From: Hyphomicrobiales bacterium
Lineage (GTDB): Bacteria; Pseudomonadota; Alphaproteobacteria; Rhizobiales; Rhizobiaceae
Assembly: GCA_900469625.1 (NCBI GenBank)
Contig: UBXV01000001.1
Location: forward strand, 96,746 to 160,745
Direction of reading: 5' to 3'
DNA length: 64,000 bases
In this document: piece after piece, positions 53,889-62,185 of the stretch
How the letters are laid out: each line of letters opens with the position of its first letter
Position numbering within the stretch: position 1 is the stretch's first letter
Translations under genes and position numbers: made by a program
Notes under the pieces: model-generated
What the model was told of the DNA's origin: nothing
Databases searched by the model: none
Seen by the model: the letters and a program-made list of their open reading frames with translations, nothing else

Positions 53889-54998
53889 CTACGACGCAAT
53901 CATTGCCAGGTATTTGTCGAGTGCTTTGTCGGAACGCGCCGCGTACCAATCCATATCCATGAGCACTTGCCGCGCAACGTTTTCCGCCGAACTGCAATCC
54001 AGCGGCTTGAGATCGGCCGGAACGAGATCGTGGGCTTTGGGATTGGCCGCACCGCAACCGAGCGCGCGCAACAGCTCGATCTGGCGCTGAGGGTCCTGGC
54101 AATAGCTTATGAAATCCATAGCGGCAGCACGCCCCGACGGGTTTCCCTTGATGACCGCCCAACCCGAAGGTGCGAGGATGCCTTGCGCATAGGTCCAGCG
54201 CACGTCGCCACCGGTATCCTGCTCGACGAGGTTGGCGCGGGTGTGCCACATCAGCGCCATCGAGACTTCGCCATCACGCATCAGCTGCTGGCTCTCAGCG
54301 CCTGAATCCCAATAGCTGAGCACATGGGGCTTGAGCGCTTCGAGCTTGCGGATCGCGCGGTCCTCGTCGAGCGGATAGAGCTTGTCGGCAGGCACGCCAT
54401 CGGCCAATAGCGCCGCCTCCATGCAACCTGACATCCATTTGTAGAGCGAGCGCTTGCCCGGAAATTTCTCGACATCCCAAAAATCGGCCCATGACGTGGG
54501 TGGGTTGTCGCCAAACTTCTTGGCGTCGTAGGCAATAACGTAGCTGAGGAAATAGTTTGCCACGCTGAATTCATAGGCGAAGCCCGGCTGGACCTGGTCG
54601 CGGTCAACGACGCCGTAGTCGATCGGCTCGATCATGCCGAGTTCGCCGAGCGACTTGGTCGCGCCTGGGTCGGCGTCGCAAACATCCCAGCTGACTGCCC
54701 CGCTTTCGAACTGCGCCTTCATCGCCCCCTTCGTGGGGCCTGAACCATTGATCTTGACGTCGACGGCGCGTTCGCTCGCGTAGGTGCCGGTCAACGCCTT
54801 TTGGAATGCGTCGACCGCGTCGCCGCCCCAGTTCGTTACGACAAGTTGCTTGTCGGCAGCCTGGGCGAACCTGCCGCCGATGGCCGAAGCGCCGCCGAGA
54901 AGGGCGAGACCGACAAGAAAGGTGCGGCGGTCGATCCTGCCCGCCGCGTGTTGCGATTGCAGGAGATCGAGGCAATCGTCCGTCAGGTTTCTGTTCAT
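53889..54998 (-). CDS. Periplasmic binding protein, spermidine/putrescine type
   Basis: The 369-residue protein carries a twin-arginine-like signal (DRRTFLVGLALLGGASAIGG, then FAQAADK). Its mature part fits PotD-like proteins: LVVTNWGGDAVDAFQKAL, WDVCDADPGATKSLGELGMIEPIDY, the SWADFWDVEKFPGKRSLYKW stretch and MDFISYCQDPQRQIELL. It binds a cationic or guanidino compound in the periplasm. The neighbouring amidinotransferase-fold enzyme suggests a guanidino ligand, but this is inference. Confidence 0.88.
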   Translation of the reverse strand: MNRNLTDDCLDLLQSQHAAGRIDRRTFLVGLALLGGASAIGGRFAQAADKQLVVTNWGGDAVDAFQKALTGTYASERAVDVKINGSGPTKGAMKAQFESGAVSWDVCDADPGATKSLGELGMIEPIDYGVVDRDQVQPGFAYEFSVANYFLSYVIAYDAKKFGDNPPTSWADFWDVEKFPGKRSLYKWMSGCMEAALLADGVPADKLYPLDEDRAIRKLEALKPHVLSYWDSGAESQQLMRDGEVSMALMWHTRANLVEQDTGGDVRWTYAQGILAPSGWAVIKGNPSGRAAAMDFISYCQDPQRQIELLRALGCGAANPKAHDLVPADLKPLDCSSAENVARQVLMDMDWYAARSDKALDKYLAMIAS

Positions 54999-55042
54999 CG
55001 TTATTCCCCTTTGTTTTTTGACTTTGTGGTATTCAGTTTGCA

Positions 55043-56116
55043 TCAACTTTCGAGAAGTCTTGCGTCGCTCCTGCTCCAGGACACCCAACGGTCCTGCCCG
55101 ACTGCCAAGTCCTCGTCGAAACCGACACGCGCGACAGACAAGGTGAGCGGCAATTGATCGGGCGCACTGCCCTTCACGATGACGCTCGATCCCTGGAAGA
55201 CCAGCGCATCGACCCGGAACGGCAGGACGTTGGCAGCCGCCTCAGGCCGGTGGCGGTGGAGCGTCAGTCGCTCCGGCCGGATCGCCAGCACCGAAGCTCC
55301 GGTTGTCGCGGATCGAGAGCATGTCTCGATATCGGCTTCCAGACGGAACCCGGCATGGCACGTCTCTCCGGCGTTGGCGGACGGCCCCAGCGGAATGATG
55401 TTCATCGTCCCGAGGAACTCCGCGACGAAACGGGAGTTCGGCCAGTCATAGAGGTCATCAGGCCGGCCGACCTGCTCGATCGCCCCCTTGTTGAAGATGG
55501 CGATGCGGTCGGACATCGCCAGTGCTTCGCCCTGATCATGTGTCACGAACAGAAAGGTCGTACCGGTCCTTTGATGGATGGAGACCAGTTCATCCTGCAA
55601 TTGCTCACGAAGGTTCTTGTCCAGTGCCGACAGCGGTTCGTCGAGCAACAGCAGTTCCGGTTCAAAGACCAGGGCCCGGGCAAGCGCGCAGCGCTGCTGC
55701 TGCCCGCCAGAAAGAGCGTTTGGGCGCTTATGGGCATGACCACCAAGCCCGACAAGATCGACCATCCTGTTGACGCGCCTTTCCCGCTCGTCGCGTGAGA
55801 CGCCACGAACCTTCAACGAGAAGGCAATATTGTCGGCGACGCTCAAATGCGGAAACAGCGCATAGCCTTGAAAGACCATACCGAAGTTTCGCTTGTCCGG
55901 CGGCAACGGACCGATATCTCCCCCGTCCTTTAGAATGCGACCCTGCGTCAGTGGCTCGAAACCCGCGATCGCATTCAGCAATGTGGATTTCCCGGAGCCC
56001 GACGGGCCGAGAAAGGTGAGAAACTCACCCTTCTCGATGTCAAGCGAGACACTCCTCAGCGCCTCGAACGCACCGAAGCACTTGCGTGCGTTCATGATGG
56101 CAAGATGGACGACCAT
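55043..56116 (-). CDS. ABC transporter ATP-binding protein, polyamine type (PotA-like)
   Basis: The 357-residue protein has GPSGSGKST, FQGYALFPHLSVADNIAFSL, LSGGQQQRCALARALVFEP and LLLLDEPLSALDKNLREQL. A C-terminal TOBE-type domain (from about residue 260) is typical of PotA/FbpC proteins. It drives the two permeases at 52258-53886. It starts 12 bp after the amidinotransferase-like gene, which therefore heads the operon. Confidence 0.92.
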   Translation of the reverse strand: MVVHLAIMNARKCFGAFEALRSVSLDIEKGEFLTFLGPSGSGKSTLLNAIAGFEPLTQGRILKDGGDIGPLPPDKRNFGMVFQGYALFPHLSVADNIAFSLKVRGVSRDERERRVNRMVDLVGLGGHAHKRPNALSGGQQQRCALARALVFEPELLLLDEPLSALDKNLREQLQDELVSIHQRTGTTFLFVTHDQGEALAMSDRIAIFNKGAIEQVGRPDDLYDWPNSRFVAEFLGTMNIIPLGPSANAGETCHAGFRLEADIETCSRSATTGASVLAIRPERLTLHRHRPEAAANVLPFRVDALVFQGSSVIVKGSAPDQLPLTLSVARVGFDEDLAVGQDRWVSWSRSDARLLES

Positions 56117-56128
56117 GTATGACCAACC

Positions 56129-57148
56129 TCAATCGACGCGATCGCGAATGAGCGGGCTCGTCGAGCAATGAATACCGCCGCCGTTCAGCTGGACTTTGTC
56201 ATAGTCGATCTCAAGAACGGTGACGCGGTTTCGGGCAAGTGCCTCGCGGGTGCGATCCGAAAGACCGCGTGGCATGATCACGCGACCCGGCGCAATCGCC
56301 AATCCGTTGACGATCCACGGGTTGTCTTCCTCGTTCATCTCGATCGTGCGAATGCCGAGCTGCTTCAATCTCTCGAGAAAACTGAAGGGCAACCCTCGCG
56401 CCCAAACCAAAGCCAGATCGACATCGATCATCAGGAAGTGGCCATCGATATGAATGTCGTAGCCGCAGAGATCGACGACGATAAGCTCTACGCCCTGATA
56501 GCGCAGGACTTCGGCAATCTGGGCGATACCATCGTCGTTGATGCGGATGCCGCGGCCGATGACGGCGGTCTTGCTGTTCAGCCAGGCAAAGCTTCCGCCC
56601 TCGGCCATGGCCGTCCCGTGCAGGGTGCGAAGCACCGGCATGCCGAGCTTTGCCAGTGTCCGGGTGACGGGCAGCTCCTCTCCGTGCCGCATGCGCGGCG
56701 CCAGCCGCGGCACGATTGCGCCACCTTTGACGGCGATGCAGGAGTCGCGAGTGTATACCGACTTGAAGCGCGACGCATCGACGCCTTCGACCAGGACGAC
56801 CTCCACGCCCTCCCGGCGCAGAAGGTCGGTCAACGCGTCATGCTGCGCCTGCAGTTCAGAAAGTTCCGGAATGATGTCGCTCTGCCAGTACCATCCAGCA
56901 TCGAGGTCGCCGTATGTGCCGGTTTCCGCAATCGTCTTTGTGCGATCGATAATCGAGAATTCATTGCCGGGACGGTGCATCAGTACCGACCGCAAGGCGC
57001 CCACATCATTGTCACATCCCCAATTGCGGCCCCACAGAGCGCTCAGGCGCTCCGGTGCTTCAAACGCCGGCTCGGGCTCGGATCCAAAGTACTTGATGGT
57101 GGCGGAATAGAGGTCACGCTTCTTCGGTGGGATCGCATTCACATTCAT
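56129..57148 (-). CDS. Amidinotransferase/arginine-deiminase-fold enzyme
   Basis: The 339-residue protein has the catalytic layout of the guanidino-group-modifying superfamily: Asp in KSVYTRDSCIAVKGG, His in GYDIHIDGHFLMIDVDLAL and the nucleophilic Cys in LNGGGIHCSTSPLIRD at the C-terminus. Members include arginine:glycine amidinotransferase, dimethylarginine dimethylaminohydrolase and arginine or agmatine deiminases. Its size is between DDAH and the amidinotransferases, so a precise reaction cannot be given. As the first gene of a polyamine-type transporter operon divergent from a LysR gene, it probably acts on the imported guanidino compound. Confidence 0.83.
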   Translation of the reverse strand: MNVNAIPPKKRDLYSATIKYFGSEPEPAFEAPERLSALWGRNWGCDNDVGALRSVLMHRPGNEFSIIDRTKTIAETGTYGDLDAGWYWQSDIIPELSELQAQHDALTDLLRREGVEVVLVEGVDASRFKSVYTRDSCIAVKGGAIVPRLAPRMRHGEELPVTRTLAKLGMPVLRTLHGTAMAEGGSFAWLNSKTAVIGRGIRINDDGIAQIAEVLRYQGVELIVVDLCGYDIHIDGHFLMIDVDLALVWARGLPFSFLERLKQLGIRTIEMNEEDNPWIVNGLAIAPGRVIMPRGLSDRTREALARNRVTVLEIDYDKVQLNGGGIHCSTSPLIRDRVD

Positions 57149-57259
57149 TCCCCTTTTGCTGCCTGTGCCCGAGCCTCTTTTGGGTGGCCCGACCGTGTTT
57201 ATGAGCAGATCATATGGGATAGCTTTTCTCATCCATAACGAATACATTTCTCCGTCAAC

Positions 57260-57274
57260 TTGAGTTTTTCTCAA
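57260..57274. promoter_or_regulatory. LysR-type box (T-N11-A) in the divergent promoter
   Basis: TTGAGTTTTTCTCAA is a perfect palindrome with TTGAG/CTCAA arms around T5 and contains the T-N11-A core of LysR-type operators. It lies 22 bp upstream of the LysR start codon and in the region from which the amidinotransferase operon is also read. It is the probable main binding site of the regulator. Confidence 0.75.
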
Positions 57275-57296
57275 ACAAGCGACGGGAGCTGGTTCG

Positions 57297-58193
57297 TTGA
57301 GCAGATTGCCGCCTTTGAATGCTCTGCGCGCTTTCGAAGCAAGCGCGCGAAACAAAAGCCTGACCAAGGCCGCCAACGAGCTCCACGTCACGCCCGGCGC
57401 GATCAGCAAGCAGTTCCGTCAGTTGGAAGAGCATTTCGGCTTCCCGCTCGCCAGCAAGTCGCGCGACAGTTTCGTGCTCACTCCGGAAGGTCAGGAGCTT
57501 CACGCCAAGATCAGTCAGTCTTTCAGCCTCCTCAATGAGGCGGTCCACGGTTTGCAGCGAGATCCGATCGCCGGAAGACTGGTTCTGCGTTGCATGCCCG
57601 GATTCGCGACGCGCTGGCTCATTCCGCGGCTGGGCAAGTTCTATGCGCGCTTTGAGCGCGTTGAACTGCAGCTGATGTCGCTTGCCGAGCTAACCGATCC
57701 TTTTCAGGACGGTATCCCGGACCTTGCGATCACCTTTGGCGAGCCAAGCTCCAGCAAGCTGGAGGCCCGGCTTCTGAAGCAGATGGAGTTCTTTCCGGTC
57801 TGCAGCCCGGTGCTCCTCAATCACGACGGCGGGATCAAGCGCAACCGTGATCTCTTCCGACACGTCCTTCTTGATGGCATCGGAGCGACCCACTGGAATG
57901 ATTGGTTTAAGGCACAGGGCCAATCCATTCCAGCCACCGTTCGACGGCTGTATTTTCAGGATTTCAACCAGAATCTCGCAGCTGCTCGCGCCGGGCTGGG
58001 CATCGCAATGGGAGACAACATCACGGCTGCGGAGGAATTGGCGCAGGGTGCACTGGTTCGGCCACTGAAAGGTTCGCTCAATGCGTCACCCAAGGGCTAT
58101 TATGTGCTGACGCAGAAGGGGCGTGAGAACTCCCCACTTTCAAAAGTCTTCATTGAATGGCTCTTCAATGAAGCCAAGAGCGTGACTGATTGA
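57297..58193 (+). CDS. LysR-family regulator (GcvA-like)
   Basis: The 298-residue protein starts at TTG and begins LPPLNALRAFEASARNKSLT, then KAANELHVTPGAISKQFRQLE, a GcvA-type LysR helix-turn-helix. The effector domain (about residues 90-295) contains LRCMPGFATRWLIPRLGKF and FQDFNQNLAAARAGLGIAMG. GGGAG precedes the TTG. It is divergent from the amidinotransferase/polyamine-type operon and very likely controls it through the TTGAG-N5-CTCAA box. Confidence 0.9.
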   Translation: MSRLPPLNALRAFEASARNKSLTKAANELHVTPGAISKQFRQLEEHFGFPLASKSRDSFVLTPEGQELHAKISQSFSLLNEAVHGLQRDPIAGRLVLRCMPGFATRWLIPRLGKFYARFERVELQLMSLAELTDPFQDGIPDLAITFGEPSSSKLEARLLKQMEFFPVCSPVLLNHDGGIKRNRDLFRHVLLDGIGATHWNDWFKAQGQSIPATVRRLYFQDFNQNLAAARAGLGIAMGDNITAAEELAQGALVRPLKGSLNASPKGYYVLTQKGRENSPLSKVFIEWLFNEAKSVTD

Positions 58194-58253
58194 CGGCTAA
58201 TGCCCTCGACGTCTCGTCTCAGCCGCGATTTTTTGCTGGGCCGCGGCGTTTAC

Positions 58254-58577
58254 TCATGGTGCATTCGTATCCAAAGCCGGCCTATCCGGCGGACCCGTCC
58301 AATCCTCGACCCGTAGACCAGGAACGCGGTCGAATTCGCGCCGGTTGTTTGTGACGAGTATCAACCCCCTGGAGCGCGCATGTCCGGCAATCAGCTGGTC
58401 ATATGGTCCGATCGGCGTACCGCTACGGGCAAGCTCTGCGCGCAACTGTCCAGTATGGCTCGCTGCGACCTGAACGTAATCGATGACCTCAAGGCGCGCA
58501 GCGAAGCCCTCCACGACGGACAAGTTCTTCTCGGGCATCTCAATCTGTCGCGATATGGGCTGGAAACGGCCGATCAA
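58254..58577 (-). pseudogene. Remnant of a PIN-domain (VapC-like) toxin
   Basis: The C-terminal two-thirds of a VapC protein are clear: EKNLSVVEGFAARLEVIDYV, IGPYDQLIAGHARSRGLILV, TNNRREFDRVPGLRVEDW, with the PIN-domain aspartates in YDQ and REFD. The N-terminal part with the first catalytic Asp (MLDTN) is missing. Upstream only MLRLQMNF-like scraps in other frames remain. No VapB antitoxin gene is seen. It is therefore an inactive toxin relic. Confidence 0.72.
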
Positions 58578-58621
58578 AATTCATCTGAAGGCGAAGCATC
58601 GCACAACGCTATCCGTTTGCG

Positions 58622-58867
58622 TCAAATTCGTCGCTCATCATTGGGCGCGAGCTCACTCAGGCCCTTATGCAGCCTGGCGGCGGCTTGAAGTTTGGCGACG
58701 GTGTCATGTCCCGAGCGAAAAAGACTGAGAAGAATGGCCGCGGCAAGCGCGCTATCCGGGTGATCTCTCGGCAGCGAATGTTGTTCCCGCCACTCGATAA
58801 GCACTGTTTCGACAGTGCGAAGGTCCCCAGGTCCGAATGTGATTTCAAGAAAACTCTTCATACGCAT
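58622..58867 (-). CDS. Small protein of unknown function (81 residues)
   Basis: The predicted protein begins MRMKSFLEITFGPGDLRTVE and continues with amphipathic helices (AALAAAILLSLFR-like pattern, LQAAARLHKGLSELAP). No domain is recognised. Base composition and the regular alternation of hydrophobic residues support a real gene, but no good ribosome site is visible. It lies just upstream of the VapC relic and could have formed part of the same small module. The 282 bp that follow (58868-59149) show no gene. Confidence 0.45.
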   Translation of the reverse strand: MRMKSFLEITFGPGDLRTVETVLIEWREQHSLPRDHPDSALAAAILLSLFRSGHDTVAKLQAAARLHKGLSELAPNDERRI

Positions 58868-59149
58868 CGTCCATGTCCATTACGAAGCGAAGGCGATCTG
58901 GACCGCCAGTTGACGGGTTCAAACGCCAGCCATCAGCGCGCCGGCTGCCGCCGATTTCTTCTAACTCTGGGACACGGTTTCTGTTCCGCGGGCGATGGTC
59001 GCTGAGGGTTTAACGCGCGGCCCCCAGATGCCTGGTGAAAATCTCGGCTCTTCACTTTGAGCGTATCGATATGCAGGTCGGGAATGAAAATGTGGCGTCG
59101 TCCCCGGACGGGTCTCATTCCATTTATCTCGTATGCCGCTCGCATCTCC

Positions 59150-61171
59150 TTAATCGCGTGACAGAGGGATCTCGATCGCGACACACGTTCCTTGGCCTGG
59201 AACACTTTCGGCGCGGATTGTACCACCATGCGCCGCGGTAATTCGTGCCACCAGAGACAGTCCCAATCCGGAACCTTCAATGTCGTGCGCATTCGATCCG
59301 CGCCGTGCTGGATCGAAAATCGTCGGAAGGTCGCCGGCCGGGATGCCGATCCCCTTGTCGCTTACTGAAATCACCGCGGTCGCTTCACCGATCTCGCATG
59401 AAAGCCGGATCGGTTGACGGCTTCGGGAGCGGCTGAACTTTTCCGCGTTTTCGAGACGGTTGATGATCGCGATCCCGAGCATGTCAGCATCGCCATAGAT
59501 GCGGGCGTCTGCAGCGTGAGGTGCCATGTCTGTCACAATCGTGCTCTGCAACAAGTCGCGCCCGCGATTTGCGGCCGCCGCCACGACCTCGGCAACGAGC
59601 ACACGTTGCAGGACTGGCCTAAACGAAGGCCCCTGCAACCGGGCTCGTGAAAGATTGACTTCGAGCACCTCCACCAGCCGCAGAATCCCCTTGTAGACGC
59701 GATCGAGCCGGCTCCGGTTCGCCTCGTCGGTCTTCGGCAGGCTCAGGCCTATGTTGTCGACATGCGTGCGGATGGCCGCCAAAGGAGTACGGTACTGGTG
59801 TGAAATCACCTCCATGAATCGCACCTGCTGTTGTTGTGATCGCAACTCCGCCTGCAACGCGTCCTCAGCGGTCCGGCGCGCTGATGCGAGTTCCCGTGTC
59901 CGCTCTTCAACCAACGCATTGGCATGCATTTGGGCCGCCTTGGCAGCGGCTAGCGCCTGTTGCTGCATCACGAGATTGAGTGCCTCTGCGGCCCGCAGGC
60001 GTACCCCGAGTGCGGCGGTGAGCAGGATCGTCTGCACGACGCAGGCAACCGCATAGGTGTGAGCGACCCAGTTGGGCAGGTCGACAAGTGCCGTTCTTTG
60101 TACCATGACGGCAATCACGCCAACCCAAAACACGACATAGGCCGCTGCGCGCAATTGAGTGGCGGCGCCACCGGATTTTGCGGTCCGTAATCCCTGCCAA
60201 GCCGCCAAGGTCGCCAGCAACATGCTGGCCAGGCTTCCGACTGGAGCAAACGTCTGCTGTAAACCGGCGGCCCCGAAAACGGCGCCGACGAGACCAAGGA
60301 CAGAACCTGCGAGAAAAAGCCGGTGTAGCCACAGGCTATTTTCCCTCAGATCGAGAATGTATGCCACGGCCAGTGTGCTCGCGGTGAGACCCAACCATAC
60401 GGATACCGACACAAACACATCATTTTCCATGCCACCTTCCGGAAAGAGGAAAACGCGGGAGAGCCCGAGCGTTCCCGTATAAACAACGCCGGCCAGGAGG
60501 GTAGAGAGAGCCAGGAGCAGGTAGTGCGGTCTGCGATCATAGTAAAAGAAGACGAGCTGAATGACGACCAGCATCCCCATGCTGCCGAACCAGACACCAG
60601 TGACCAGTGCAGTCGCAGCCGAGCGACGGGGGCCGTCCTCCTTGGCATAAACCTGAACGTTCGTCGTGATCGCGGAGCCAAGTGCGGCGAGCCGGACATA
60701 AGTCACGGTGGCCTTGCCAGCCTTGAGGTCGAGTTCCAACATGTCGTCCAACCCCGATAGGCCGTCGGAAGGCAACGGTCTGTGATCGCCGGTCGAAACG
60801 TGCCGGACTGGTGCGGCTACGCTGAGGTGGTTTGAAGGAAAGGCGTAGATATCAATTAGATCCACAAAGTTGGGCGACATGGAAAGGAGAACCGTGCGGT
60901 CCCTCTCGCTTTCAATCGACACTCGTAGCCAGACGGCGTCGCGCGTATATCCGAAGTTAATGTCCGAACGATCATGTCGATGGAAACGCTCCGGCTGCAG
61001 AGCAAGCACCGCTTCGAGGTTCAGGTTCCGTGTGGGATCGACGAGGTAGCGAATATCAACCGACACTCCTACAGGGTTCAGCCCTTGTGCTTGGGATGAC
61101 AGCGCCACGAACAAGGAAATGATTACGGTCAGAGAGGCCAGGAAGGAGCGTGAAAACATGTGCAATGTCAT
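59150..61171 (-). CDS. Sensor histidine kinase with 7TMR-DISM input
   Basis: The 673-residue protein has a signal peptide (1-29), an extracytoplasmic DISMED2-like beta domain (about 35-180), seven transmembrane segments (about 190-392), a coiled coil (about 395-450), a HisKA domain with His458 in ISHQYRTPLAAIRTH, and a HATPase domain with NRLENAEKFS, SDKGIGIP and GSGLGLSL. The H-box is HQYRTP rather than the common HELRTP, and the N-box reads NRLENAEK. It should phosphorylate the divergently encoded response regulator at 61238. The ligand is unknown; 7TMR-DISM domains often bind carbohydrates. Confidence 0.92.
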   Translation of the reverse strand: MTLHMFSRSFLASLTVIISLFVALSSQAQGLNPVGVSVDIRYLVDPTRNLNLEAVLALQPERFHRHDRSDINFGYTRDAVWLRVSIESERDRTVLLSMSPNFVDLIDIYAFPSNHLSVAAPVRHVSTGDHRPLPSDGLSGLDDMLELDLKAGKATVTYVRLAALGSAITTNVQVYAKEDGPRRSAATALVTGVWFGSMGMLVVIQLVFFYYDRRPHYLLLALSTLLAGVVYTGTLGLSRVFLFPEGGMENDVFVSVSVWLGLTASTLAVAYILDLRENSLWLHRLFLAGSVLGLVGAVFGAAGLQQTFAPVGSLASMLLATLAAWQGLRTAKSGGAATQLRAAAYVVFWVGVIAVMVQRTALVDLPNWVAHTYAVACVVQTILLTAALGVRLRAAEALNLVMQQQALAAAKAAQMHANALVEERTRELASARRTAEDALQAELRSQQQQVRFMEVISHQYRTPLAAIRTHVDNIGLSLPKTDEANRSRLDRVYKGILRLVEVLEVNLSRARLQGPSFRPVLQRVLVAEVVAAAANRGRDLLQSTIVTDMAPHAADARIYGDADMLGIAIINRLENAEKFSRSRSRQPIRLSCEIGEATAVISVSDKGIGIPAGDLPTIFDPARRGSNAHDIEGSGLGLSLVARITAAHGGTIRAESVPGQGTCVAIEIPLSRD

Positions 61172-61237
61172 GGGTCGCGATTATCGAACAACAGCTCCCA
61201 TGCTATAGGAGCAACCACCTTCCGATAGGAAGGTCAA

Positions 61238-61981
61238 ATGCTCTCGGTTGAATGCATAATGCTCACTCCCTCACAAGCCTATGGCGGCGGACAACCGCTC
61301 ACCCGCATTTTGCTCGTCGAGGACGATGACGATCTGCGCGAGGGACTGGCCGAAAATCTTCGCCTGAACGGCATGCTGGTAACTGAAGCCGACAGCGGCA
61401 CGGCTTTTCATGCAGCCAGACATAGCAAAAGCTTCGATGTCGCGATCCTGGACGTCAATTTGCCCGATGCCAACGGCTTCGATCTCGCCGCAAGCATGGT
61501 CGGCGACGCCATGCGTCCCGGGGTTATAATGTTGACGGCACGCACGGGACAAGCGGACCGCATTCGGGGTTACGCGGAGGGCGCGGATCTCTACATGACA
61601 AAACCAGTGGCCGGCGAGGAGCTGCTGCTCGCTGTACGAAATCTCGCGCGGCGCATTCAGCGGGCCGTCCCTGCCGCGACGACAACATGGAAACTGGACC
61701 TGCTGTTGCGGCGTCTCGTATCGCCCGACGGACGCCTGATTAACCTTTCGGGACGCGAGATCCTGTTGATCGAGCAATTTGTCGGCAAGAAAGGCGAGCC
61801 GATCATGCGTTATGCCTTGTCGGAAATCCTCGGCTACGGGACGCCGGGACCGGAAAACCGTGCACTCGACGCGGTCCTTCGCCGTCTGCGGCAAAAATTC
61901 TCGGATGCAGGCCTGGAGGCGCCGCTGACCAGCGTCAACAATCTCGGCATCCGATTCATTCCTCCGCTCACCATGACGTAA
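61238..61981 (+). CDS. OmpR-type response regulator
   Basis: The 247-residue protein has an N-terminal receiver domain (acidic pair EDDDD at 28-32, phosphorylation site Asp72 in AILDVNLPD, Lys122 in MTKPV) and a C-terminal winged helix (about 150-245, LSGREILLIEQFVGKKGEPI and RALDAVLRRLRQKF). It is divergent from the kinase gene with 66 bp between the start codons, which marks a two-component pair. It could control the autotransporter gene next to it; no binding site was identified. Confidence 0.9.
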   Translation: MLSVECIMLTPSQAYGGGQPLTRILLVEDDDDLREGLAENLRLNGMLVTEADSGTAFHAARHSKSFDVAILDVNLPDANGFDLAASMVGDAMRPGVIMLTARTGQADRIRGYAEGADLYMTKPVAGEELLLAVRNLARRIQRAVPAATTTWKLDLLLRRLVSPDGRLINLSGREILLIEQFVGKKGEPIMRYALSEILGYGTPGPENRALDAVLRRLRQKFSDAGLEAPLTSVNNLGIRFIPPLTMT

Positions 61982-62152
61982 CGGCTCGGTGACGCGCTTA
62001 TCCTCTAAACCCGCCGTGAAACCAGATTGAAGAACCGGGGACAGCCTGCAAGGTGCTCATGTCTCCACTCGTCATGTGCGCCCTTGGGGTTTCGCCGGTA
62101 GCATCTGGACCTCATTGCGGTCTTAATCCGCTATCCAGGGGCCGCGTTGAAT

Positions 62153-62178
62153 GCGGGGCCGCAGCACGTCGGCCCCGC
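62153..62178 (-). terminator. Hairpin behind the autotransporter gene
   Basis: GCGGGGCCG (62153-62161) and CGGCCCCGC (62170-62178) form a perfect 9-bp GC stem with an 8-nt loop, 7 bp past the stop codon of the autotransporter. No T-run follows on the minus strand, so it may be a rho-assisted terminator or a 3'-end stabiliser. Confidence 0.5.
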
Positions 62179-62185
62179 AGAAGCG

